A stretch of DNA of 43,503 nucleotides from Bacteroidales bacterium. GTDB lineage: Bacteria; Bacteroidota; Bacteroidia; Bacteroidales; JAIPAH01. Where the stretch lies: contig JAIPAH010000009.1 in assembly GCA_021740175.1 (NCBI GenBank), positions 1 to 43,503 of the forward strand, in the 5' to 3' direction. The translations under genes and the position numbers were made by a program. Below the pieces are notes generated by a model that saw only the letters and a program-made list of their open reading frames with translations, made no database searches and was not told the origin of the DNA. Within the stretch, counting starts at the first letter, position 1; every line of letters begins with the position of its first letter. Below, piece by piece: positions 33,678-41,936 of this stretch.

Positions 33678-34226
33678 TTAATAGGCTTTGCGAGAAGTAA
33701 AATCTTTTTCGTTACCAAAAAGATCGACAACACCTTTTCCTTTCGTCAACTCATTTATAACGGTTTCCTGGGATTTAGTATTCCCGGAAGATATAATATG
33801 CTTAACTGATATCTTATTTTTAAGTAACTCCTGACCAATTAATTTACTGCGATGACATTGTTCGGGTTTGGATTCACTGCACATGATAGCTAGTCTAATT
33901 CGCTTATTATTAGCAGTAGTAATTCGTTTCAGTCCTTGCTTAAAAAAATCCTTTTGTTTTATGATGTTGTACATCACCTTGCCATTGTTGTCATAACAAC
34001 TACTATCGTCAGGTAGTCCACCTAATTTATCACCCGCATAGACGTATTGTATTGTCTCTTCTTTTAGCTTACTTTTTAATGCAGGCTGATTGAATTGCGG
34101 ATTCCACTTTGAATAGGGTTTGGTGCGCACGTCAAGCACATAGGAAATTTCATAGTTTTTCAGTTCATCTATGAAATCTTCTATTTTTTTATTGCCATGC
34201 CCTATAGAATATATAGTTGATTCCAT
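33678..34226 (-). CDS. DUF488 family protein, first copy
   Basis: 182 aa from the ATG at 34226, which fits the promoter placed just upstream; the open frame reaches 34262. The N-terminus MESTIYSIGHGNKKIEDFID, the motif VLDVRTKPYSKWNPQFNQ (D-x-R-x-x-P-x-S) and IMCSESKPEQCHRSKLIGQE (CxE...CHR) are the full DUF488 signature. Conserved Asp, Arg, Cys and His suggest an enzyme, but no reaction is known. It is the first gene of DUF488-DUF488-OB. Its promoter lies inside the end of an inactivated small gene. Confidence 0.9.
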   Translation of the reverse strand: MESTIYSIGHGNKKIEDFIDELKNYEISYVLDVRTKPYSKWNPQFNQPALKSKLKEETIQYVYAGDKLGGLPDDSSCYDNNGKVMYNIIKQKDFFKQGLKRITTANNKRIRLAIMCSESKPEQCHRSKLIGQELLKNKISVKHIISSGNTKSQETVINELTKGKGVVDLFGNEKDFTSRKAY

Positions 34227-34232
34227 TGTTTT

Positions 34233-34262
34233 CAAATTTACAATTTTCGTAAGACTTTTCAA
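34233..34262 (-). promoter_or_regulatory. Promoter of the DUF488 operon
   Basis: On the minus strand TAAATTTG (34233-34240, exact TAnnTTTG) with TTG (34260-34262) 19 nt upstream. The -7 element ends 6 nt before the ATG at 34226, so the mRNA would be leaderless or nearly so. Confidence 0.6.
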
Positions 34263-34562
34263 TCAACTCTTTTTCCGTGTTGATTTCTTTTTCACGTTCC
34301 CATCCTTATCTATTATCCCAATAGTAGTATCTTGGATTACTTCCATTGCCTTCTTCACTGCTTTTTCGTTAGTCGCTGCAATTTAAACAGGTCTCCTGTA
34401 TCCTTATAATTGCTGTAACCCTGAATTAACTGTATGTTCTGTTTTCTCTTCGATGACGATGTTGTCTTTAATAATATCAGCACATTTATACCTATTATAG
34501 GTTGTATTATACTTTCTGGCAATTCTTTTTGCAGTTAATTCATGCTCTTTGCTTTCGCTCAT
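34263..34562 (-). pseudogene. Small protein gene with two in-frame TAA stops
   Basis: From the ATG at 34562 the frame reads MSESKEHELTAKRIARKYNT, then CADIIKDNIVIEEKTEHTVN, SGLQQL, stop, GYRRPV, stop, IAATNEKAVKKAMEVIQDTT and GIIDKDGNVKKKSTRKKS to 34263. Coding character continues unchanged across both stops in one frame, so a ~99-aa gene has suffered two nonsense changes. The second stop stands where related proteins, as I recall them, have tyrosine (PVYIA). The spacing D-I...I-E-E-K resembles a PD-(D/E)XK nuclease core. It directly precedes the DUF488 operon. Nuclease identity is speculative; the nonsense changes are plain. Confidence 0.55.
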
Positions 34563-34728
34563 GTCTAGCCCCTATAAATCGGTAAATGTCAATAGATAGT
34601 CGTTTTTAAATACTCCTATATTATGCATTCCGGTAAAAACTAACAAAATTTAATTATTAGACATTTTTATATTTTTCATTAATACTTACTATTATAGGTT
34701 TTATAATCCTCCTTTTATTTGGAATCCC

Positions 34729-35009
34729 TCAAAATTTAATTAACCCAATGTGCAGAAAAATATCAAAAAGTATTGCCAAGGTCAGAACAATAGAGAAAAC
34801 AAGTATAACATTATATTTCTTTTTTACTCTCTTTTGAGTAATTTCCAATAGTTCTTTTATTTCAGATTTTGTTTTATCGATTTCCTTTTCAAGCTTTACT
34901 GAAATATTATTTTCTAAATTATTGATTTCATCCCTAATGATTATCTTAATATCTGAATAGAAGGAATTTAGCTGATTGGAAATGGTCTGCTGAAATTCAT
35001 TAAAAAAAG
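34729..35009 (-). pseudogene. Coiled-coil protein with C-terminal TM, cut by the IS66-like element
   Basis: The frame has no start codon and begins at the edge of the insertion element. It reads NEFQQTISNQLNSFYSDIKI, a coiled coil around KLEKEIDKTKSEIKELLEIT, then a membrane helix VILVFSIVLTLAILFDIFL and stops at 34729. Such proteins occur on plasmids and conjugative elements, but I do not recognise the family. The N-terminal part is missing, and was not found on the other side of the element. Confidence 0.5.
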
Positions 35010-36780
35010 GTAATTATTTACCAGCTACCCATTGGTAATGAAATTATGTCTTTCAAAGGTATGACATAATTCTAAAAAGACATTGCGATTGTTTTTACGG
35101 GCTGTTGAAATAAAGCCCTGAAGTCGCGAGTAAATGTCAGCCCCTTTGACCGTTCGGAAACAGTTGGAGACTTTTTGTTTTACTTTAATGGGCCGAATAT
35201 CCCTTTCTGCCAAATTATTCGTAAACGGTACTTGGGGGTTAAAGGCAAATGCCAATACCGCCTTCTTTTCCCTGATGAGTCTTTCCACAAGGTTCCGGCC
35301 TTTTGTGCGTTTGTCTCGGCCCCGTTTTCCCTTTGTTTTTACCGGGGCGGGTTCCTGTTCTTTCCCTATGGAGCAGATATGGTCAAATCTACGACAAAGC
35401 TGGTCGCGTCGTTTGAGTCTTTCTTCAAAAGGCATGTGGTAAAGGTGCAAAAGGAACGCTTTTAATGTTTTGGCCCATTTGCTTTGGTGGTTTTCGATGA
35501 GTCCTTCCAATTCTCTAAGAATATGGGCCCCACAAATGGCATGTTTGAACCCGTGAAATTTGAAGTAACTACTCCAACAGTCATGCACCAGCCAACCGGT
35601 AAATCGGGGAAGCAATGACTTTTCGCTTTTCAAAGCCAGGCCCCCTCTTTTCTTATGAGTAAAAAGATACGTATACCGTGGAGTGGTGGCTGTGTGTAAC
35701 CAGTATAGTTTCCCTTCAACGCGCATGCCGGTTTCGTCGGCATGGCCAATGGAACTGGTGGCTATTTTGGTTTTAATAATTTCTTCGGTTAAAGCCAGCT
35801 TGTCATAGCAAAGTTGACCGGCTGACCATGCGGTCGATTCGTTAATGGGATAGCCGAATAAGTCGTTAAACAACAATTGGACTTTTTTAAAAGGCACCGT
35901 AAAGTGTGTGCCCAACAAAACCATATAGGCCTTCACCCCATTCCCGTATTGGGCCGGCGCCTGGACTCCATCAGGGGCCGTGCCCCGGGAAGTTGTGCCA
36001 CAGTGCGGGCAAGTAGCTTTTTGGATTTGATATTCTTTCACCTCCAAACGGGGCTGGGGTAAATCAAATACCTGGCGTCGCTCGGCCAGCTTGAGTTCCT
36101 GGCTGGTGAAAGCGTGTCCACATGTGCACGGGCTTGGCTGGCAAGGGATGATATGGTCGGGGTGAGCTGCTTGTTGCAAGGTCCTTCCCCGGTGGCCTTT
36201 TTGGCCTCCTTTTTTCCCTTTTTTTGACCGGGGTATAGCTGGCTTTTTTTTGATACCCTTCACTGGAAGGGGGCTTGCTACTGTTTTTACTGTTTTGGTT
36301 CAGTCGGGCTTTTAATTCGGCGTTCTCAGTTTTTAATGCTGCATTCTCCGCTTCAAGCATTGCAATCCGCTTTTCAGCCTGCTCCAGGCGGTAAGTTAAA
36401 TCATCAACCTTGTCAATAAGGTCTTGGATAATTTTGTCCTTTTCCTGAAGTTGTTGTATGAGTTGGTCTTTCGTCACTTTTTGTTTGACTTTATACAAAA
36501 GTAGGCCACCGAATCCTTCAAAACCAAATATTTGGGCCAATAGTTATCAATATGTCAAAGCCCAAATTGTTGATATCGTTGTATTTTTGAAAATAGCTTC
36601 TGGAGAACCCCTTCGTTGCCAATAAAAAATATCGAACCGCTTTAAGACGGCATTCTCAGAGACCTAAAAACGATTGAAAACCACAAGTTATCAACACTTA
36701 GCAGAATGCCTTGTTAATAACATCAATTAATTTGTATTTTTGAGTAAACTAAGGCTGGTTTGGGGCAGCTAAATAATTAC
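35010..36780 (-). mobile_element. IS66-like insertion sequence
   Basis: Imperfect inverted ends: GTAATTATTTACCAGC (35010-35025) and GCAGCTAAATAATTAC (36765-36780), 14 of 16 matching, with the first 11 bases identical. It encodes a TnpC-type DDE transposase only. No 8-bp target duplication is visible (AAAAAAAG left, ATCTGAGG right), and the flanks are fragments of unrelated genes, so insertion was followed by deletion or recombination. Confidence 0.75.
35025..36540 (-). pseudogene. tnpC: IS66-family transposase TnpC, frameshifted at an 8-A run
   Basis: Part one starts at 36540: a coiled coil (LIQQLQEKDKIIQDLIDKVD), then NQNSKNSSKPPSSEGYQKK. At 36244-36251 the coding strand has eight A; with seven the frame would join directly to part two, PAIPRSKKGKKGGQKGHRGR. 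Part two holds the zinc-finger-like CTCGHAF...CPHCG region and the DDE residues (GHADETGMRVEGKLYWLH, VHDCWSSYFKF, NNLAERDIRPIKVKQK), ending at 35025. The joined protein has about 505 residues, normal for IS66 TnpC. The element may be dead, or the A run may allow transcriptional slippage to make some full-length enzyme. Confidence 0.85.
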
Positions 36781-36893
36781 ATCTGAGGAAAGTTTTTAAG
36801 TCAGGCGAAATTGAAGAAGATTCAGCTATTCGAAAATTTCGAATAACTGCCGCTGATGGGCAACAATATTTCACAAAATTTTATAACTGTTAA
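36780..36893 (+). pseudogene. RhuM-family (virulence protein) fragment at the IS edge
   Basis: Thirty-seven codons reading HLRKVFKSGEIEEDSAIRKF then RITAADGQQYFTKFYN resemble the N-terminal DNA-binding part of RhuM-like proteins (consensus GEL..SVxxKF.TTASDGKxYxxxxYNLD). The match starts exactly at the right end of the insertion element and ends at a stop where the family continues. Both ends are therefore missing. Short, so moderate confidence. Confidence 0.5.
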
Positions 36894-36904
36894 AATATGA
36901 TACT

Positions 36905-38092
36905 ATGAGAAAGATTGTTATCGACATATTGATATTTCTTTCGGTTATCGCGCAAGCACAGGAGAAAAACTTACTTGTTACCGATTTGTCATCCGGAGTT
37001 ACGGACACTTTGGAAATGCCAGAGTTTGACACAACCAAACAGAGTGAAAGAACCGCGTTCAATACTGGTAATTTTGACGACCAATACAACTTATTGGATG
37101 TGGCTGTTCCCCAGGAAAATGTAATTCCCGAAACAAATTTCACATGGAAAAGGCAGGCTTCTTTGGATTATAACATTCATAAATTTCCGTTAAGAACCAG
37201 TATGAAACTATTTGAGCGGGTAAACGATTCTTTGAAGGGCGGTTGTTCAGGAAGTATGATTGGTCCAAGACACGTTTTAACAGCTTGTCACTGTGTGTTT
37301 AGTTTTCCGGGAGATCCCTTCATTGTTGATTCCCTTTTTGTTTGCCCGGTTTATGATAACGGAACATTTAGCAATCTTTTTGAATGCTCATGGGTAAGCA
37401 AAATCTACTACTTTGAAAACTGGAGCATGGCAGATACTGATTTTGCGGTGCTGGAACTCGAAGAGCCGGTCGGAGAAAATACAGGATGGATAAGCATTGG
37501 GTTTGAGTCCAACGATACCATTTTACTTGATGGCATTTTTTATAAATTTTCATATCCGGGGATTACTATGCCTTCAATAGATTCTAATTCTTATAATGGT
37601 GATACCCTTTATTATAGTTATGGGGTTGCGGATATAGCTGAAGAGCATAGTTTTGGCGTCAATCATGCAAATGGCATTCCCGGAGAAAGCGGCAGTTCAT
37701 TGATTAAAATTGAAAATGAAGAAAACTATACCAGTTATGGGGTATTATCTTTTTCACATAATCTTGGGCATAGCCGCTTTACGAATTGGAAGTATTATGC
37801 GCTGAAGTCCGTTATTACCAATGACGTGGGTATTCCGGAAAAGAAGCAAAATGTGGATATCTCCGTTTTTCCGAACCCGGCATCAGATTTTTTGAACATC
37901 ATCTGTCATGAAAAATATCCGATTCACAAAATTGAGCTTTTTGATGAAAATGGAAAAAAAGTGTTAGAACAAAATCCGCCAGCTAATGAAGCGCATCTGG
38001 ATTTATCTCATCTATCTGAAGGTTTTTATATTATGATGATAAATACAAAAAATGCCAATACTGTTAGGAAAGTAATTAAACAAAGCTATTAA
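36905..38092 (+). CDS. Secreted trypsin-like serine protease with T9SS sorting domain
   Basis: 395 aa. A signal peptide (MRKIVIDILIFLSVIAQAQE) is followed by a ~100-residue propeptide-like region and a chymotrypsin-fold protease: H129 in LTACHCVF, D179 in DTDFAVLEL and S262 in IPGESGSSLI. From ~315 on, the type A type IX secretion C-terminal domain reads ISVFPNPASDFLNI and ends GFYIMMINTKNANTVRKVIK. Such proteins are exported through the outer membrane by T9SS and the tail is removed. Cargo function is probably extracellular proteolysis or nutrient release. It stands alone next to the IS element and a repeat copy. Confidence 0.88.
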   Translation: MRKIVIDILIFLSVIAQAQEKNLLVTDLSSGVTDTLEMPEFDTTKQSERTAFNTGNFDDQYNLLDVAVPQENVIPETNFTWKRQASLDYNIHKFPLRTSMKLFERVNDSLKGGCSGSMIGPRHVLTACHCVFSFPGDPFIVDSLFVCPVYDNGTFSNLFECSWVSKIYYFENWSMADTDFAVLELEEPVGENTGWISIGFESNDTILLDGIFYKFSYPGITMPSIDSNSYNGDTLYYSYGVADIAEEHSFGVNHANGIPGESGSSLIKIENEENYTSYGVLSFSHNLGHSRFTNWKYYALKSVITNDVGIPEKKQNVDISVFPNPASDFLNIICHEKYPIHKIELFDENGKKVLEQNPPANEAHLDLSHLSEGFYIMMINTKNANTVRKVIKQSY

Positions 38093-38120
38093 ATTGAAGA
38101 GACACAAATAAGGTTTTTTA

Positions 38121-38438
38121 TAGCAAATCCCCGCAGCAGAGAAGCACGCTAAAGCGTGCTAAAAATATTATCCGAAATTTCTGAAACACCCGCATGAATG
38201 CGCCCGCCTGAGCGGCTGACGGAGTTCAGTCGGGCGGGCCGGATTTATCCGGGTGTCAGGTGAATTTCCATATTTCTCCTATAGCCCGCTTCAGCGGGCT
38301 TTCAATACGCTTTCTTTGAGCTACAGGGGGAAAGATTTCCTTCACCGTGTATTTCAAAACCCGGAATAAGGGACACGGAACCGCAAAGACCTTCCATCTT
38401 CTCCTCCCCGCCAATCCTCCGCCAAAAGCTGGAAGGTC
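38121..38438. repeat. Dispersed repeat, copy A
   Basis: About 320 bp nearly identical in parts to 40158-40530 (copy B) and partly to 41937-42143 (copy C). It starts TAGCAAATCC and includes hairpins GCACGCTAAAGCGTGC and GCCCGCTTCAGCGGGC and a longer GCCCGCC/GGCGGGC arm pair, and ends with AAAAGCTGGAAGGTC. It begins 28 bp after the protease stop codon. Confidence 0.85.
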
Positions 38439-38691
38439 ATTCATTCAACCATCCAACAATGCAAACATCCAGCCATCGCCTTCGCAATTATTCGCTAAGA
38501 ATTCGCACTAATTCGCGATATCGATAGAACTAACCACAAGGTAACTTCTCAAAATCGAGACCTATCATTAGAACTGATTTTTCTTAACTTCGAACTTCAA
38601 AACCATTTGCAGTAAACCATGAACACACTCACACCTCGCAAAAAACTCAACAAAGTTAGTATCAACATAACTATTAACACTAGTAAAATCA
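38439..38691. other. Intergenic stretch upstream of higB
   Basis: No gene seen. Contains several ATTCGC motifs (38485-38520) in loose direct repetition and AT-rich sequence leading to the higB promoter. Confidence 0.5.
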
Positions 38692-38707
38692 TTCACAAAT
38701 TTGTGAA
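38692..38707. promoter_or_regulatory. Probable HigA operator, 16-bp perfect palindrome
   Basis: TTCACAAATTTGTGAA is fully self-complementary and covers the -33 region of the higB promoter. Autorepression by the HTH antitoxin HigA at such a site is the usual arrangement. Confidence 0.6.
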
Positions 38708-38731
38708 CAAAAAATAAAAATAATAGTTTTG
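38700..38731 (+). promoter_or_regulatory. Promoter of higB-higA, leaderless
   Basis: TTTG (38700-38703) and, 20 nt on, the exact -7 element TAGTTTTG (38724-38731). Transcription would begin at or within a base or two of the higB ATG at 38735. Confidence 0.65.
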
Positions 38732-38734
38732 TAA

Positions 38735-39058
38735 ATGGAGATTCGTTTTAAGAGTCGGTTGCTAATCGATTTATATGAGGGTAAAAAGGTAAAAGACAAG
38801 CGCTTTAAATCGAATCCGCATCTGAAAAAGCAGTATCAGAAAATCGTTACGCGATTACGGAACATCACACGAATTGAGCAGCTTTACCAGATTAAAAGTC
38901 TGCACTATGAAAAGAAATCCGGCGACTTACAAGGCAAAAGTGCCGTTTGGATCAACAAACAATACCGGTTGATATTTCAGGAAGTAGCTTCTGCCGAACA
39001 GCCTGCACGCATAGAAGTATTGGAACTGGAAAAAATATCAAAGCACTATGAAGACTAA
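38735..39058 (+). CDS. higB: HigB-type RelE/ParE-superfamily toxin
   Basis: 107 aa. The sequence carries the compact RelE/ParE-like layout: basic N-terminal helices (KDKRFKSNPHLKKQYQKIV), LYQIKSLHYEKKSGDLQGKS and AVWINKQYRLIFQEV followed by IEVLELEKISKHYED. HigB toxins cut mRNA on the ribosome. It overlaps higA by 11 nt, toxin first, as is typical for HigBA. It is expressed from a promoter overlapped by a palindromic operator. Confidence 0.88.
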   Translation: MEIRFKSRLLIDLYEGKKVKDKRFKSNPHLKKQYQKIVTRLRNITRIEQLYQIKSLHYEKKSGDLQGKSAVWINKQYRLIFQEVASAEQPARIEVLELEKISKHYED

Positions 39059-40160
39059 CCAAGACATTAAGCAAACCATCCCTGCAAGGGCCTTCCATCC
39101 CGGCGTAGATATCAAGGATGAGTTAGAGGCACGTGGTATGTCGCAGGGCGAACTGGCCAAAAACCTGGGTATTGAGCGCTCTCAATTGAATGAAATCATC
39201 CGTGGAAAACGAAATATCACACCTCACCTTGCCCTGTTGCTGGAAAAAGCTTTGGGCATTGACGCGGATTACTGGATGAATGCCCAGAAACAATACGAGC
39301 TGGATAAAGCAAGAATTGACGAAAATACCCGGAAAAGGTCGGAAGCGATTGAAAAATGGCAACATATAAAGCCTTCCATTCCGGCAAAACATTTTCGAAG
39401 GTTGCGGATCATAAATGATGATCCGGTTGAAGATATTCCGAAACTCAAAGCCCTTTACGAAGTGGATGATCCCACCGGGATACCTGAAATGGCTGAAGAA
39501 GCTGCTGCGGATTATTATCGTAAATCCGAAAAGCTGGAGGTCAGCCCGGTTAATCTGCAGGGATGGAAGCAACTGGCTAAATATACCGCCCGGGGCATAA
39601 AACCCGATAATCCTTTCAATAAAAAGGCTAAGGATAAGTTGTTAGCCGAATTGAACGAGATACTACGGGAAAACAGCAAAACCAAAGACCGAATAAAAAC
39701 AAGCTTAAGCAAATATGGTATCATCCTGGTATATCAACCCCATTTCGAAAAAACACCGGTAGATGGTATTTCTTTTATGATCGACGGCACTCCGGCCATT
39801 GCCATGACGCTGCGGCATAAGCGCATCGATAATTTCGCTTTCACGTTGTTTCATGAATTAGGACACATTTTTCTCCATCTTGTCGAGGACCGGACCCACG
39901 AAGAATTCGTAGACCTGCAAGACACTTACAAATATTCCGGGGATAAAAAGGAACAAGAGGCCAATACCTTTGCTTCGGATCATCTGATTCCCTCTGATAA
40001 ATGGGAAGATTTTTTCAGAACCCATAGCCGTTTTGATGACAAGCTCATCACCGATTTTGCCGATGAACTTCGCATCCATCCGGCTATAGTTTTCGGTCGT
40101 ATATGTTACGAAACCGGCAAATACAAGCGAAAAACCAATATCGAAAGGGATATAAAGTAG
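39048..40160 (+). CDS. higA: HigA antitoxin fused to an ImmA/IrrE-type metallopeptidase
   Basis: 370 aa. Residues ~15-75 form a HigA-type XRE helix-turn-helix (PGVDIKDELEARGMSQGELA, then GIERSQLNEIIRGKRNITPH). After a linker, ~220-350 contain an ImmA/IrrE (DUF955) zinc peptidase with LFHELGHIFLHL (HEXXH at 269-273) and a distal EQEANTFASDHLIP (E in third-ligand position). HTH antitoxins of this long form bind the toxin and operator; the peptidase may cleave the toxin or the antitoxin itself, as ImmA cleaves its repressor. It overlaps higB by 11 nt. The stop codon is the first codon of dispersed repeat B. Confidence 0.88.
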   Translation: MKTNQDIKQTIPARAFHPGVDIKDELEARGMSQGELAKNLGIERSQLNEIIRGKRNITPHLALLLEKALGIDADYWMNAQKQYELDKARIDENTRKRSEAIEKWQHIKPSIPAKHFRRLRIINDDPVEDIPKLKALYEVDDPTGIPEMAEEAAADYYRKSEKLEVSPVNLQGWKQLAKYTARGIKPDNPFNKKAKDKLLAELNEILRENSKTKDRIKTSLSKYGIILVYQPHFEKTPVDGISFMIDGTPAIAMTLRHKRIDNFAFTLFHELGHIFLHLVEDRTHEEFVDLQDTYKYSGDKKEQEANTFASDHLIPSDKWEDFFRTHSRFDDKLITDFADELRIHPAIVFGRICYETGKYKRKTNIERDIK

Positions 40161-40530
40161 CAAATCCTGGCAGCATAGATGCACGCTGAAGCGTGCTAAA
40201 AATATTATCCGAAATTTCTGAAACACCCGCATGAATGCGCCCGCCTGAGCGGCTGACGCAGTTCAGTCGGGCAGGGGATGCTATTCTCTCATAAAGACGG
40301 CATGCAAAATCATATCAATGAAGTTAGCACCCGGATTGATCCGGGTGTCAAAAAATTCCCCCATATTCTCCCTATAGCCCGCTTCAGCGGGCTTTTAATA
40401 CGTTTTTTTTCTAGCAACAGGGGAGGGATTTCCTTCACCGTGTATTTCAAAACCCGGAATAAGGGACCCGGAACCGCAAAGACCTTCCATCTTGATCTTC
40501 CCGCAGACCTACGCCAAAAGCTGGAGGGTC
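40158..40530. repeat. Dispersed repeat, copy B
   Basis: Begins at the higA stop codon (TAG of TAGCAAATCC) and carries about 60 bp of extra sequence relative to copy A (40276-40340), a part it shares with copy C. Contains hairpins ACCCGGATTGATCCGGGT and GCCCGCTTCAGCGGGC. A 95-codon open frame here is just repeat translation. Confidence 0.85.
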
Positions 40531-40617
40531 AAATCATGTTGATTATGACTCCTCTTAAAGCTTGAGACTGTCAGTCCGATACCCTGGCCTTATTCGAAAA
40601 TCAGTAAATAAGGTGAA

Positions 40618-41034
40618 TCAGAGTTCTCTGAATTTCTCTACAAAACGATGGGGAGCTAAAACTTCAAGTTCTGAGTTTTTAAAATCACCTTCATTTCTCG
40701 TAATAATATAACGAATCCCGGATTTTTGAGCAGTAAAATTTTGTACAGCATCTTCAAAATCCACAATTTTTGAATGCAAGGCTTTTAATATAACCGATTT
40801 ATCAATATCCGCGACATCAATGAAATGCGTTAAATCTTTTATAAAGTTTAAGGCAGTGTCATGATTCCTTGCCCGGCTTACAAGGTGATAAATGTCAGTT
40901 ACGGCTGAGGCGCTTATAAAAGCCGTTATTGTTCCATCGAAAGCCCATTTGAATAAGGTTCTGGCCGACTCAAAGAATTGAGGGCGTTTCAGAAGATAAT
41001 CAAGTATGATATTCGTATCAAGAAGTACTTTCAT
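40618..41034 (-). CDS. PIN-domain toxin (VapC-like)
   Basis: 138 aa. PIN residues are visible: D6 (KVLLDTNIILDYL), E22 (FFESA), D92/E94/D95 (VDFEDAVQNF) and D117 (TRNEGDF). PIN toxins are RNases acting on tRNA, rRNA or mRNA. The upstream gene overlaps its start by one codon's width (stop and start share 41034), the usual coupling of an antitoxin-toxin pair. It seems intact. This subgroup is common in Bacteroidota; the RNA target is unknown. Confidence 0.87.
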   Translation of the reverse strand: MKVLLDTNIILDYLLKRPQFFESARTLFKWAFDGTITAFISASAVTDIYHLVSRARNHDTALNFIKDLTHFIDVADIDKSVILKALHSKIVDFEDAVQNFTAQKSGIRYIITRNEGDFKNSELEVLAPHRFVEKFREL

Positions 41035-41270
41035 CAGGTATGCTTTTCATTGAGGTAGTCAATACGTTTTTCCTTCCAATTCGTATTTTCCTGGTCTGTT
41101 AATAACCCCGCCCATTTTTCCTCAAAATCATCATACGAGAATTCTGGTTGCTTTTCTTTTTTATTCGGGGTTTCTTCCTCGATTCTAACCTTCTCATTGG
41201 AAAAATGACGGAGAAATCGTTTCAAATCTTCATAAACCGATTCATTGATATGTAAAACAAGCTTTTTCAT
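41034..41270 (-). CDS. Antitoxin of the PIN toxin
   Basis: 78 aa from the ATG at 41270 (a GTG at 41276 is possible). It starts MKKLVLHINESVYEDLKRFL, a ribbon-helix-helix-like beginning, and continues with an acidic flexible tail (EEKWAGLLTDQENTNWKEKR) of the sort that wraps around toxins. Position directly before and touching the PIN toxin gene is the main evidence. Its promoter has TATCTTTG at 41285-41292. Confidence 0.75.
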   Translation of the reverse strand: MKKLVLHINESVYEDLKRFLRHFSNEKVRIEEETPNKKEKQPEFSYDDFEEKWAGLLTDQENTNWKEKRIDYLNEKHT

Positions 41271-41284
41271 ATTCACCTTTTTTA

Positions 41285-41292
41285 CAAAGATA
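41285..41292 (-). promoter_or_regulatory. -7 element (TATCTTTG) of the PIN toxin-antitoxin operon
   Basis: Exact TAnnTTTG on the minus strand, 14 nt before the ATG at 41270. Confidence 0.6.
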
Positions 41293-41484
41293 CTAAAAAC
41301 GAATTTTTGAGGTGTAAAGTTAGTTACCTACTTTAATCAGTTGATAAGTCATAGATTACCAACAACCATTCTCTTAATAAGACGGTGGAAAACTACTTTG
41401 CTTAAATTTAATCTTCTATTGTAATCTTATTCTAAATGCTCATTCCTCTGATTCTTAAAAAAGGACTTATTCAGGGATAAGGAT

Positions 41485-41655
41485 TCCCGCTGCGGAGCAG
41501 CGTAATATTTATAGCTAAAGATATAATACAAACCTCCAATAAGGTGCGGAGCACCGTAATCTTCTCAACCGTAGCGCAAGACAAATATTTCGGTGCTCCG
41601 CACCTCAGTGATTAAAAGGGTAGATGTTCTAGCTATAAATATTAAGGTGCGCTGC
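41485..41655. repeat. Nested inverted repeats around GGTGCGGAGCACC
   Basis: The outer arms TAATATTTATAGCTA (about 41502-41516) and AGCTATAAATATTA (41630-41643) are inverted copies. Between them are AGGTGCGGAGCACCG (41542-41556) and its inverse CGGTGCTCCGCACCT (41591-41605). The small hairpins CGCTGCGGAGCAGCG and AGGTGCGCTGCACCT cap the arms. This is a REP-like Bacteroidota element with no gene inside. Confidence 0.8.
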
Positions 41656-41936
41656 ACCTTTAATTGTAGTTACTGCTTGAAATGTGCAAAGTTTAGAAAT
41701 TAACATTCTTCAATAAAGTCAGAACACCTTATTAGCCAAAAATTATTATCATATTTTCTTTTTCATCAAAAGTGCAGTAAATCATAAATTTAATCAGTCT
41801 CTCTCAAGATTAGTATTTATTTTTACACCTCAAACAAATTTTATATAATAAGTCTTATTTGATATGCCAAAAGCCCTTCTTTTAAGCTAAAAATATCAGG
41901 CGGTAGTTCTATAACACTTACCTGAAGGGAGGGGTT

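Noticed and set aside
40278-40565. 95-codon plus-strand open frame
   Set aside because: Lies inside dispersed repeat copy B; copy A does not keep the frame.
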